Source of the DNA: Ruminococcaceae bacterium UBA3751
Lineage (GTDB): Bacteria; Bacillota; Clostridia; Oscillospirales; Acutalibacteraceae
Assembly: GCA_002371215.1 (NCBI GenBank)
Contig: DFGL01000047.1
Location: 1-17,505, forward strand
Direction: 5' to 3'
Length of the DNA: 17,505 nucleotides
Of this stretch, positions 1 through 7,056 are shown piece after piece. The notes beneath the pieces were generated by a model. The model saw nothing but the letters and a program-made list of their open reading frames with translations. It made no database searches and was not told the origin of the DNA. Made by a program: the position numbers and the translations under genes. Numbering within the stretch: position 1 is the first letter of the stretch; the number at the start of each line of letters is the position of its first letter.

Positions 1-402
1 CAGTCAATGATGATTTCAGACTGTATTGACTATGAGGAGTACCATAACGGCTTCCGTCCCGACGGTATATTCTTCTCGGGTCAGAGCTTTATTACAAAGC
101 TTTCAGCGGGTATTTCCTCAATCATTTCGGCTTATGTTTATAACGCCGTAGGATATACAGGAAAGAATATTGACGATATGAATAAGATGCTCGCAACGGG
201 CGCAAAGCATTTTGCTTCGGACTACCAAAGCTATTCTGAGTCAATGTGGTTCCTGCTTACAGTTCCGGCGGCAATCGGTATGATTATTGCTGTTATCCCG
301 ACTATTAAGTATGAGATTTCAAAGCATGAACACGACAAGATACTTGCCGAGCTTATTGAACGCCACGACGCTGAAAAAGCAAACAGCGAAATATCTGAAT
401 AA
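1..402 (+). CDS. GPH-family (MFS_2) sugar:cation symporter, C-terminal part
   Basis: This is the last 133 codons of a gene that begins before the window; frame 1 is open from base 1. The segment starts with a DYxEYxxGFRPDG-type motif (DCIDYEEYHNGFRPDG) followed by a FITKLSAG stretch, which resembles the conserved region in MelB-like glycoside-pentoside-hexuronide symporters. Two hydrophobic helices are visible (around SAGISSIISAYVYNAVGY and WFLLTVPAAIGMIIAVIP). The protein ends in a charged cytoplasmic tail rich in E, K and H. Family members import sugars such as melibiose or other glycosides with Na+ or H+. Substrate cannot be set from this fragment, but a GH36 alpha-galactosidase lies about 5 kb downstream, so a galactoside is possible (inference). 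It converges on an ABC transporter operon across a shared hairpin terminator. Confidence 0.85.
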   Translation, partial: QSMMISDCIDYEEYHNGFRPDGIFFSGQSFITKLSAGISSIISAYVYNAVGYTGKNIDDMNKMLATGAKHFASDYQSYSESMWFLLTVPAAIGMIIAVIPTIKYEISKHEHDKILAELIERHDAEKANSEISE

Positions 403-414
403 ACAATAAAAATA

Positions 415-448
415 AACGGATGGCTGAAAAGCCATCCGTTATTTTTTT
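415..448. terminator. Bidirectional Rho-independent terminator
   Basis: A perfect 11-bp stem (AACGGATGGCT / AGCCATCCGTT, 415-425 with 430-440) closes a GAAA tetraloop and is followed by ATTTTTTTAT on the plus strand. Reading the minus strand, the same hairpin is followed by TTTATTTTTATTG, so it should stop both the symporter transcript and the convergent ABC operon. The stop codon of the minus-strand ATPase gene lies inside the plus-strand T run. Confidence 0.9.
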
Positions 449-1187
449 ATAATACTTTTGAAAGGAAGTCAATAAGGCGCGGATTTTTCGGATTGTCAAA
501 GAATTCCTTGGGCGTGTTTTCCTCAAGAATCTGCCCGTCAGCCATAAATACAACCCTTGAGCCTACCTCTTTTGCAAAGCCCATTTCGTGGGTAACGACA
601 ACCATTGTCATTCCGTCGTTTGCAAGGTCCTTCATAACCTGCAGTACCTCGCCTACCATCTCCGGGTCAAGCGCTGAGGTGGGTTCGTCAAAGAGCATTA
701 CCTCGGGCTCCATACAAAGCGCGCGGACTATTGCAACCCTCTGCTTCTGTCCGCCCGAAAGCTGGCTCGGATAAGCGTCGGCTCTGTCGTCAAGCCCAAC
801 CTTTTTGAGCAGCTCCATTGCCTTAGCCTCCGCCTCTTCCTTGCTTTTTTTAAGCAGTTTTATCGGCGCAATGGTAAGGTTTTTGAGTACCGTCATATTC
901 GGGAAGAGATTAAAATGCTGGAAAACCATTCCCATTTTCTGACGGTGAAGGTTGATGTTTACCTTCTTATCGGTAATATCCGTGCCCTCAAAAATAATCT
1001 TTCCGCTTGTAGGTATTTCAAGCAGGTTGAGCGAGCGCAGGAAGGTGGATTTTCCGGAGCCCGACGGGCCTACTATAACTACAACCTCGCCCCTGTCAAT
1101 CTCGGTGGTAATGCCGTTTAAAGCCTTTACCTCTCCGCCTATGTAGTGCTTTTGAAGGTTTTGAACTTCTATTATCTTATCTGTCAC
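447..1187 (-). CDS. Polar amino acid ABC transporter, ATP-binding protein (system 1)
   Basis: This 246-residue protein is an ABC ATPase of the polar-amino-acid uptake (PAAT, GlnQ/HisP-like) class that would power import on the cytoplasmic face. All motifs are intact: Walker A GPSGSGKST at residues 40-48, Q-loop FQHFNLFP near 89-96, signature LSGGQKQR at 143-150, Walker B VMLFDEPTSALD at 163-174, and H-switch VVVTHE. The length is normal for the family, with no regulatory C-terminal extension. The start codon overlaps the 3' end of the permease gene by 11 bp, which indicates translational coupling. It is the last gene of a minus-strand operon of binding protein, permease and ATPase. The exact amino acid cannot be deduced. 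Confidence 0.95.
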   Translation of the reverse strand: MTDKIIEVQNLQKHYIGGEVKALNGITTEIDRGEVVVIVGPSGSGKSTFLRSLNLLEIPTSGKIIFEGTDITDKKVNINLHRQKMGMVFQHFNLFPNMTVLKNLTIAPIKLLKKSKEEAEAKAMELLKKVGLDDRADAYPSQLSGGQKQRVAIVRALCMEPEVMLFDEPTSALDPEMVGEVLQVMKDLANDGMTMVVVTHEMGFAKEVGSRVVFMADGQILEENTPKEFFDNPKNPRLIDFLSKVL

Positions 1188-1911
1188 TCTTTCTCAGCCT
1201 CCTTTCAAGCTTGCTTACAAGCGAGGTAAGAATCATAACCGTTATAAGATATACTCCCGCAACGGTGAAAAGCGGAATAAAGTACATAAAGGTTCTTCCC
1301 GCAACGATATTTCCCGCCTTTGTTAAATCCATAACGCCAACGTAGCCTGCAACCGAGGTCTCCTTTAAAAGCGCAATGAATTCGTTTAAAAGGGTGGGGA
1401 GTACCGCTTTGAACATCTGCGGAATAACTATAGATTTCATAGTCTGAAAATAATTGAAGCCAAGGCTTCGTCCCGCTTCAAACTGTCCGTTATCAATGGA
1501 CATAATTCCCGCGCGGAATATCTCCGCAACGTAGGCGCCGGAGTTTATTCCGAACGCAAATATACCAACGAGAACGCCGTTATCCGTAGAGACGAAAATA
1601 ACAAAGTACGCTATCATAAGCTGAACGACAACGGGAGTTCCGCGGATAACGGTAAGATATATTTTACATATGGTGTTGAAAAAAGCGAGAATAAAGTAAC
1701 CTATGCCGCCCCTGAGCTTCATTGATTCCTTATTCTTGTCGTATGAGGTCCTTACGGCAGCAATAATAACGCCGATTATTACGCCTACAAGAAGCGCACC
1801 GGCAGTGATTTTAAGAGTGTTGAGGAAGCCCTCAACAAGCTTCATATATCTGTTATCGTCAAGAAAAATGAATTTAAAATCATCAATGATTGAAAGCTTA
1901 ATTAATTCCAT
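1177..1911 (-). CDS. Polar amino acid ABC transporter, permease (system 1)
   Basis: This 244-residue membrane permease belongs to the His/Glu/Gln/Arg/opine class. It has an N-terminal helix around residues 34-52, the conserved RGTPVVVQ segment at 90-97, and a cytoplasmic EAA loop (EAGRSLGFNYFQTMKSIVIPQ region, 145-165) that docks to the ATPase. A further helix lies near 211-231, and the C-terminus is basic. The start at 1911 has an AAAGGG Shine-Dalgarno six bases upstream. It lies 66 bp downstream of the binding-protein gene, separated from it by a GC-rich hairpin, and overlaps the ATPase gene by 11 bp. PAAT permeases usually work as homodimers when a single permease gene is present, as here. 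Confidence 0.93.
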   Translation of the reverse strand: MELIKLSIIDDFKFIFLDDNRYMKLVEGFLNTLKITAGALLVGVIIGVIIAAVRTSYDKNKESMKLRGGIGYFILAFFNTICKIYLTVIRGTPVVVQLMIAYFVIFVSTDNGVLVGIFAFGINSGAYVAEIFRAGIMSIDNGQFEAGRSLGFNYFQTMKSIVIPQMFKAVLPTLLNEFIALLKETSVAGYVGVMDLTKAGNIVAGRTFMYFIPLFTVAGVYLITVMILTSLVSKLERRLRKSDR

Positions 1912-1929
1912 TTGTATCCCTTTACAGCG

Positions 1930-1958
1930 AAAAATTAGGGCGGAGCTACCGCCCTAAT
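1930..1958 (-). terminator. Intercistronic hairpin, likely partial terminator after binding-protein gene
   Basis: On the minus strand ATTAGGGCGG (1958-1949) pairs with CCGCCCTAAT (1943-1934) around a 5-base loop and is followed by TTTTCG. It sits 19 bp past the stop of the binding-protein gene and before the permease start. Because both following genes lack another promoter that I can see, it is more likely an attenuator or a 3'-end stabiliser than a full stop (inference). Confidence 0.7.
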
Positions 1959-1976
1959 AATTCTGATAGTATATTT

Positions 1977-2762
1977 TTATGCCTTAATGTACTTGCTTAC
2001 GATTTTTTCAACAGTACCGTCAGCAATGAGCTCTTTAAGAGCGCCGTTAACCTTTTCCTGAAGCTCAGTATCGTTCTTATTGAAGCAGATTGCATAGTTC
2101 TCTTCAACGTAAGCTGTATCAAGAATCTTGAGTCCCTTGTTAGCTTCAACGTAGCTCTTAGCGGGCTCGTTATCAATGATTACGCAGTCAACCTTGCCGG
2201 AAACAAGTGCCTGAACTGCAACAGCGCCGTTATCAAACTTTGTAACGTTCTCTTCGCCGTAATCGTCAGAAGCGTAAATATCGCCTGTTGTTGAGGTCTG
2301 AACGCCGATTTTCTTACCCTTAACGTCGTCAACGCTCTTGATATCCGAATCCTCTTTAACTATAACAACCTGAACGCCCTTAGCGTAGCTGTCTGAGAAG
2401 TTAACTGACTTAAGACGCTCGTCTGTTACGGTCATACCTGCCATACCCATATCGTACTTGCCTGCCTGAACGCCGGGGATGATTGAATCAAACGCAACGT
2501 CCTCAATCTTAAGCTCCATACCGAGTTTATCAGCGATAGCCTGAGCAATTTCAGCGTCAATACCAACGATTGCGTCGCCCTCGTGGAATTCGTACGGCGG
2601 GAATTCAGCGTTTGTTGCCATAACGAGAGTTTCCTTACTCTCTGCACCGCTTGCCTGAGTTGCATTCTCATCAGTTGAGGTTTTTGCGGAGCAAGCAACG
2701 AAAACGCCTGCAATGATTGCTATAACAGCAAGAATAGCTATTAATTTCTTTGAATTTTTCAT
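1977..2762 (-). CDS. Amino acid ABC transporter substrate-binding lipoprotein (system 1)
   Basis: This 261-residue protein is the extracytoplasmic ligand-binding component (SBP_bac_3 family) of the first ABC system. It carries a lipoprotein signal peptide: two N-terminal lysine patches, a hydrophobic core, and lipobox FVAC with lipidation expected at Cys24. A Thr/Ser/Asn-rich linker follows, then the binding domain. Family landmarks are visible: EFPPYEF, the TDER segment whose Arg116 normally holds the ligand alpha-carboxylate, FSDSY, and DNEP with Asp197 normally contacting the alpha-amino group. I place the start at 2762 because a strong AAGGAGG lies seven bases before it. An upstream in-frame ATG at 2783 would put that ribosome site inside the gene. 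First gene of the operon. Confidence 0.94.
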   Translation of the reverse strand: MKNSKKLIAILAVIAIIAGVFVACSAKTSTDENATQASGAESKETLVMATNAEFPPYEFHEGDAIVGIDAEIAQAIADKLGMELKIEDVAFDSIIPGVQAGKYDMGMAGMTVTDERLKSVNFSDSYAKGVQVVIVKEDSDIKSVDDVKGKKIGVQTSTTGDIYASDDYGEENVTKFDNGAVAVQALVSGKVDCVIIDNEPAKSYVEANKGLKILDTAYVEENYAICFNKNDTELQEKVNGALKELIADGTVEKIVSKYIKA

Positions 2763-2823
2763 AAAAATTTCCTCCTTATTCATTTATAACGAATTTTTAT
2801 ACATAATTTTTGTATGAACATAC

Positions 2824-2851
2824 AATATCACATCTTATATATAATTGTCAA
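2824..2851 (-). promoter_or_regulatory. Putative sigma-A promoter for ABC operon 1
   Basis: On the minus strand a TTGACA -35 (2851-2846) is followed after 16 bp by GATATT (2829-2824) preceded by TG, an extended -10 arrangement. The transcript would start near 2817, giving a leader of about 55 bases before the lipoprotein start. That is too short for a riboswitch. Confidence 0.55.
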
Positions 2852-2863
2852 TACTATTTTTAA

Positions 2864-2878
2864 AATTATCACAAAATT
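2864..2878 (-). promoter_or_regulatory. Possible CodY-like box upstream of ABC operon 1
   Basis: The minus-strand sequence AATTTTGTGATAATT differs at two of 15 positions from the published CodY consensus AATTTTCWGAAAATT. It lies just upstream of the predicted -35 element. CodY controls amino-acid transport in many Bacillota. The region is very AT-rich, so a chance match is quite possible, and the presence of CodY in this organism is unknown. Confidence 0.25.
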
Positions 2879-2940
2879 CATAATTATACATTTGTAAAAG
2901 GGTTGAATTTGTGCAATTTAACAATTTACCAAATTAACGC

Positions 2941-2969
2941 TTTACTTTGCTAAAGAAATAAAGTATAAT
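2941..2969 (+). promoter_or_regulatory. Putative sigma-A promoter for ABC operon 2
   Basis: A consensus TATAAT (2964-2969) is preceded at 17 bp by TTTACT (2941-2946), a partial -35 match. Transcription would begin near 2976, about 30 bases before the start codon of the second binding-protein gene. It points away from the promoter of operon 1 in the same intergenic region. Confidence 0.6.
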
Positions 2970-3007
2970 GAATTCATCCAAAAAATTAAAAAGAGAGGAT
3001 TATGAAA

Positions 3008-3838
3008 ATGAAAAACATTAAAAAGATTTTAGCAGTTCTTCTTGCCGTTGCTATTATCGGCGCAGTTTTTGTTGCCTGCTCAAAGGGCGGAGAGTCAGCT
3101 GATACTACGGCTGCAAACGGAGAAACCGCTGCTGCAAGCGATTCAGACCTTGGAAAGATTACGGGTGCGGGTAAAATTGTTGTCGGTATCACAGATTATG
3201 AGCCTATGGATTATAAGGCTGATGACGGCAGCTGGACCGGTTTTGACGCAGAGCTTGCAACAATGGTAGCCGAAAAGCTCGGAGTGAAGGTTGAATTTGT
3301 TGAAATCAACTGGGATAACAAGTTCATCGAGCTTGAGAGCGGAACGATTGACTGTATCTGGAACGGAATGACCGTTGATGATCAGGTAAAGGCTAATTGC
3401 GACGTTTCAACGTCTTATGCAACCAACTCTCAGGTTGTTGTAATGAGCAAGGAAAGCCTTGATAAGTACCCCGACGCTGAGTCAATGAAGGACCTTACAA
3501 TTGCTGTTGAAAAGGGTTCAGCAGGTGAAAAGGAAGCTCTGAAGATTACTTCAAACGTTGTTTCTCTTTCCGCTCAGTCAGACGCTATCAAGGACGTTAA
3601 GGGCAAGGCTTCAGACGCTTGTATTATCGACTCTACAATGGCTAATTCACTTACTGCTGACGGCAAGGATTTTGCTGATCTCGGCTATAAGGTAGCGCTT
3701 ACAACGGAGGAATACGGTGCAGGTTTCCGCAAGGGCTCAGACCTCGTTGAGAAGGTTAATGAAATTCTTGCAGGATTTAAGGCAGACGGAACTCTTCAGA
3801 AGCTTTCGGATAAGTATGGCGTAAATCTCGCAGAATAA
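3008..3838 (+). CDS. Amino acid-type ABC transporter substrate-binding lipoprotein (system 2)
   Basis: This 276-residue SBP_bac_3-type lipoprotein begins MKNIKKILAVLLAVAII and has lipobox FVAC with Cys24, closely matching the signal peptide of the system 1 protein. The Shine-Dalgarno AGAGAGGA (2992-2999) is eight bases from the ATG at 3008 but only two from the ATG at 3002, and the homologous MKN alignment also favours 3008. Binding-domain landmarks include GFDAELA, IWNGMTV and ACIID (Asp208). The Arg of the usual T-x-E-R motif is absent: the aligned residue is Val127 in TVDDQVK, so the ligand may not be a standard alpha-amino acid (inference). A GC-rich hairpin and then the permease gene follow. 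Confidence 0.92.
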   Translation: MKNIKKILAVLLAVAIIGAVFVACSKGGESADTTAANGETAAASDSDLGKITGAGKIVVGITDYEPMDYKADDGSWTGFDAELATMVAEKLGVKVEFVEINWDNKFIELESGTIDCIWNGMTVDDQVKANCDVSTSYATNSQVVVMSKESLDKYPDAESMKDLTIAVEKGSAGEKEALKITSNVVSLSAQSDAIKDVKGKASDACIIDSTMANSLTADGKDFADLGYKVALTTEEYGAGFRKGSDLVEKVNEILAGFKADGTLQKLSDKYGVNLAE

Positions 3839-3864
3839 TGTCTGTCACATATTAAAAACAGATT

Positions 3865-3890
3865 ACGGGCGGGACAGTGTGTCCGCCCGT
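3865..3890 (+). terminator. Intercistronic hairpin after second binding-protein gene
   Basis: ACGGGCGGGACA (3865-3876) pairs with TGTCCGCCCGT (3880-3890) around a GTG loop, with one bulged G. No T run follows (ATGTATTGTA comes next), so it is not a classic terminator. Its place between binding-protein and permease genes resembles hairpins that protect the 3' end of binding-protein mRNA, giving unequal expression within an operon (inference). Confidence 0.6.
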
Positions 3891-3924
3891 ATGTATTGTA
3901 AAAATTATAAAGGTTTATTAATTT

Positions 3925-4581
3925 ATGGGAACTTCGTTATATGATGTAACGCTTGAACTGCTTAAAGCGTTTTGGGTTAATTTTAAGCTTTTCGGTATAA
4001 CTCTTGCCGCAGCGCTTCCGCTGGGGTTGATACTGAGCTTCGGCTCAATGTCAAAGTTTAAGCCGCTTAAATATCTTGTTAAGGTCATAGTTTGGATAAT
4101 AAGGGGAACGCCTCTTATGCTTCAGATTATAGTCGTTTTTTACGGTCCGGGTCTTATGTTCGGTATGACCGTTTCAAATATCTACCGTTTTAAAGCGGCG
4201 TGTATTGCTTTTATAATCAACTATGCCTGCTATTTTTCAGAGATATACCGCGGCGGAATAGAGAGCGTTCCAAAAGGTCAGCAGGAGGCGGGTCTTGTGC
4301 TCGGTATGTCAAAAGGGCAGATATTCTTTAAGGTTACGCTCCTTCAGGTAATAAAGCGCATAGTGCCGCCTATGAGTAATGAAATAATTACGCTTGTTAA
4401 GGATACCTCGCTTGCAAGAACTATTGCAATCGTTGAGCTTATCCGCGCAGGTGAAAACTATATTACCGCAAAGGGATTGCTTTGGCCGTTATTCTATACC
4501 GGCGCCTTCTATCTTGTTTTCTGCGGCATACTCACTATTCTTTTCGGCAGAATTGAAAAGAAAATGAGTTACTTTGAATAG
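3925..4581 (+). CDS. Polar amino acid ABC transporter, permease (system 2)
   Basis: This 218-residue integral membrane permease of the PAAT class has the RGTPLMLQ segment at residues 60-67 and the EAA loop (EAGLVLGMSKGQIFFKVTLLQ region) at 121-141. Hydrophobic helices lie near 23-40, 52-78, 92-106 and 186-207. The start at 3925 has only a weak AAAGG 11 bases upstream, which fits lower expression than the binding protein. The gene ends 11 bp before the ATPase start. Its closest functional relatives in the window are the system 1 genes, but the two permeases differ in length and in sequence outside the core motifs. Confidence 0.93.
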   Translation: MGTSLYDVTLELLKAFWVNFKLFGITLAAALPLGLILSFGSMSKFKPLKYLVKVIVWIIRGTPLMLQIIVVFYGPGLMFGMTVSNIYRFKAACIAFIINYACYFSEIYRGGIESVPKGQQEAGLVLGMSKGQIFFKVTLLQVIKRIVPPMSNEIITLVKDTSLARTIAIVELIRAGENYITAKGLLWPLFYTGAFYLVFCGILTILFGRIEKKMSYFE

Positions 4582-4592
4582 GAGGTAAGCTT

Positions 4593-5351
4593 ATGGCATT
4601 ATTAGAAGTAAACGGTATTCGTAAAAGCTTCGGCAAACACGAGGTGTTAAAAGGAATAGATTTTTCCCTTGAAAAAGGGGAGGTGCTTTCAATAATCGGC
4701 TCATCGGGGTCGGGTAAAACCACTCTTTTGCGCTGTATTAACTTCCTTGAGTTTGCGGATTCGGGAACAATAACGGTAGACGGTGAACTAATCTATAACG
4801 GCGAGACCGATAAAAAGCTTAAGGAAAAGGAGCTCAGAAGCAAAAGGCTTCATTTCGGGCTTGTTTTTCAGGATTTCAATCTGTTTTCGCAGTACAGTGT
4901 TTTGCAGAATTTAATGCTCGCGCCGTCGCTTGCGAAAATGGATACAAAGGAAAACCTTGAAAAGCGCGCAAGGGAGATAATCGCAAGGGTAAATCTTACC
5001 GAAAAAACGGATTTTTATCCCTGCCAGCTTTCCGGCGGTCAGAAGCAGCGTGTTGCAATAGCGAGAGCGCTTATGATGGGTCCCGATATTCTCTGCTTTG
5101 ACGAGCCCACCTCCGCCCTTGACCCCGAGCTTACGGGAGAGGTGCTTAAGGTAATAAAATCCCTTAAGGATACGGGCAGTACGATGGTAGTTGTAACCCA
5201 CGAAATGGAGTTCGCAAAAAACGTTTCAGACAAGATAATTTTTATGGCTGACGGAGTTGTTGAGGAGGCGGGAACGCCCGAAGAAGTATTCGAAAATCCG
5301 AAGAGCGAAAAAACAAAATCTTTTTTGGCAAATTCTCTTGAAAAGTATTAA
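4593..5351 (+). CDS. Polar amino acid ABC transporter, ATP-binding protein (system 2)
   Basis: This 252-residue cytoplasmic ABC ATPase is of the GlnQ/HisP type. Walker A is GSSGSGKTT at residues 36-44, the signature LSGGQKQR spans 146-153, and Walker B LCFDEPTSALD has Asp170 and Glu171. The H-switch VVVTHE is intact. A strong AGGAGG, overlapping the permease stop codon, lies seven bases before the ATG. It has a short insertion after the first domain strand (YNGETDKKLKEKELRSK) compared with the system 1 ATPase. It is the last gene of the second ABC operon. A promoter for the next gene appears to lie in its last codons and the bases just after its stop. Confidence 0.95.
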   Translation: MALLEVNGIRKSFGKHEVLKGIDFSLEKGEVLSIIGSSGSGKTTLLRCINFLEFADSGTITVDGELIYNGETDKKLKEKELRSKRLHFGLVFQDFNLFSQYSVLQNLMLAPSLAKMDTKENLEKRAREIIARVNLTEKTDFYPCQLSGGQKQRVAIARALMMGPDILCFDEPTSALDPELTGEVLKVIKSLKDTGSTMVVVTHEMEFAKNVSDKIIFMADGVVEEAGTPEEVFENPKSEKTKSFLANSLEKY

Positions 5352-5365
5352 ATATTATGTATAAT
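5338..5365 (+). promoter_or_regulatory. Putative promoter of the alpha-galactosidase operon, overlapping the upstream terminator
   Basis: TTGAAA (5338-5343), inside the end of the ATPase gene, is followed after 16 bp by a consensus TATAAT (5360-5365). The predicted start near 5372 lies within the 5' arm of the terminator hairpin. Transcripts from this promoter would therefore lack most of that arm and escape termination, while read-through from the ABC operon would be stopped. There is no room for a promoter between the terminator T run and the next Shine-Dalgarno. Confidence 0.6.
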
Positions 5366-5402
5366 AAGGTTGCATATAGTTTATATGTAGCCTTATTTTT
5401 TT
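5363..5402 (+). terminator. Rho-independent terminator of ABC operon 2
   Basis: AATAAGGTTGCATATA (5363-5378) pairs with TATATGTAGCCTTATT (5382-5397) over 16 positions, with two G-U pairs, around a GTT loop and directly into seven Ts (5396-5402). It lies 11 bp after the ATPase stop codon. The GGAG ribosome site of the next gene follows the T run immediately. Confidence 0.88.
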
Positions 5403-5414
5403 GGAGATATCTCT

Positions 5415-7055
5415 ATGCATTACAAGTATTATTTCAAGTATTCAGTTAACGGAACAACAAAGATTGCCAACAAGCCGAATGAGGATTTCACCTTTGAAAT
5501 GACTGAGTATATCAACTCCCTCAAGGTTGTGTTAAATCCTATTAAGCCTGTTAAAATTCTTGAGTTCTACGTTCAGCTTGATTATAAGTTTTATCCTACC
5601 TCAAAGTTTTTTGCAAACGGCTTCCAGTCCTGGACGGATACCAAGGAATTCACAAGGGACGATACCGTTTCGGGGCTTAACACAATCGGTAAAAGCCCGT
5701 ACGGAAAAATGTTCGGTATGAAATATGTCGGCGACTACACCTTTATTCATAACGACAGAAAGAAGGGACAGTTCCATTCCCACGGTTTCGCCTATGTAAG
5801 AAACGGAAATACCATAGACCTTTTCGGCTCTCTTACTGACAGAACGGGATATACTCTTATCTACGCCGATATGCATAAAAACACGATGCGCTTTTCCAAG
5901 GATTTGGACGGTATAATTATTAAAGAACCGTATGAGATTCTCAACCTGTTTATTACAGGCGGCGAATACGACGAGGTCTTTGACGAATACTTTAAGGAAA
6001 TGGGAATCAAACCGCTTACAACGAATAAGATTAAGGGCTACACCTCATGGTATAATTACTATCAGGATATAAGCGAAAAAATCATTCTCCGCGATTTAAA
6101 ATCCCTTGCCGCTCAGAAGGAATATGTAAATACGTACCAGGTCGACGACGGCTACGAAACCAAGGTAGGCGACTGGCTCCTTGTTGATGAAAAGAAGTTC
6201 CCAAACGGAATGAAATCCATAGCGGACGCTATCCACGCTCAGGGCTTTAAGGCGGGCATATGGCTTGCTCCTTTCGGCGCACAGAAGGGCTCCGTTCTCG
6301 CAAAGGAGCATAAGGACTGGCTTATTAAGGACGAGAAGGGAAAGCCCGTTCCCGTCGGTCACAACTGGGGCGGCTTTTACGCGCTTGATATTTATAACGA
6401 GGGCGCAAGAAACTATATTAAAAAGGTATTTGATACGGTTCTTAACGACTGGGGCTTTGACCTTGTTAAGCTCGATTTCCTTTACGCCGCTTCCGTTAAG
6501 CCTATGCACGGTAAAACCCGAGGCGAAATCGCTTACGACAGTATTGACCTTCTTCGCGAATGTGTTGGGGATAAGGAAATCCTCGGCTGCGGCGTTCAGC
6601 AGATGCCCTGCTTCGGCAAGGTTGAATATATGCGCATAGGTCCCGATATGGCGCTCTGGTGGCCGCATAAACTTTTGAGAAAGAATATGCACAGAGAGGA
6701 CGTTTCAACTCCGAACGCCGTTCATAACAGTATTTACCGCCGTTGCCTCAACGGCAGAGCCTTCCTCTGCGACCCCGACGTTTTCCTTCTCAGAAAGGAT
6801 AATATTGAATTTACATTTGAGCAGCAGAAGGCGCTTGCAAAGTTCATTAAGCTTTTCGGCGGCGTTCTGTTTATGAGCGACGATATTTCGCTTTATAATG
6901 AGGAACAGCTTGAGGTTTTCAAGGACGTTTTAAAGGATGACGACAGCAAGGTTGTAAACGTAATCGAGGAGAACAACAAGGTCTTTATTGACTATATTCA
7001 GGACGGTAAGCCCGGCGTTCTTGCCTTTGATATTTCAACGGGTACGGTGTATTAA
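5415..7055 (+). CDS. Alpha-galactosidase, glycoside hydrolase family 36
   Basis: This 546-residue protein matches the compact GH36 (melibiase) architecture, an N-terminal beta domain followed by a TIM barrel. It is close in length to the ~550-residue Thermotoga GalA rather than the ~730-residue clostridial type. Landmarks are GYTSWYNYY near residue 212, YQVDDGYE, AGIWLAPF, and LVKLDFLYAA with the likely nucleophile Asp354. GPDMALWW follows with Asp411 as likely acid/base; the 57-residue spacing resembles that in known GH36 enzymes. There is no signal peptide, so it should act in the cytoplasm on imported alpha-galactosides such as melibiose or raffinose-type sugars. GGAG lies eight bases before the ATG. 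The class IV aminotransferase gene begins one base after its stop. Confidence 0.88.
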   Translation: MHYKYYFKYSVNGTTKIANKPNEDFTFEMTEYINSLKVVLNPIKPVKILEFYVQLDYKFYPTSKFFANGFQSWTDTKEFTRDDTVSGLNTIGKSPYGKMFGMKYVGDYTFIHNDRKKGQFHSHGFAYVRNGNTIDLFGSLTDRTGYTLIYADMHKNTMRFSKDLDGIIIKEPYEILNLFITGGEYDEVFDEYFKEMGIKPLTTNKIKGYTSWYNYYQDISEKIILRDLKSLAAQKEYVNTYQVDDGYETKVGDWLLVDEKKFPNGMKSIADAIHAQGFKAGIWLAPFGAQKGSVLAKEHKDWLIKDEKGKPVPVGHNWGGFYALDIYNEGARNYIKKVFDTVLNDWGFDLVKLDFLYAASVKPMHGKTRGEIAYDSIDLLRECVGDKEILGCGVQQMPCFGKVEYMRIGPDMALWWPHKLLRKNMHREDVSTPNAVHNSIYRRCLNGRAFLCDPDVFLLRKDNIEFTFEQQKALAKFIKLFGGVLFMSDDISLYNEEQLEVFKDVLKDDDSKVVNVIEENNKVFIDYIQDGKPGVLAFDISTGTVY

Positions 7056-7056
7056 A

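Noticed and set aside
2784..3000. Riboswitch or T-box in the divergent ABC intergenic region
   Set aside because: Predicted leaders are only about 30-55 bases, and no conserved aptamer or T-box sequence is visible.
6096..6692. 198-codon minus-strand open frame inside the alpha-galactosidase gene
   Set aside because: Its composition is unlike a real protein and it has no start signal. The opposite strand carries clear GH36 motifs over the whole span.
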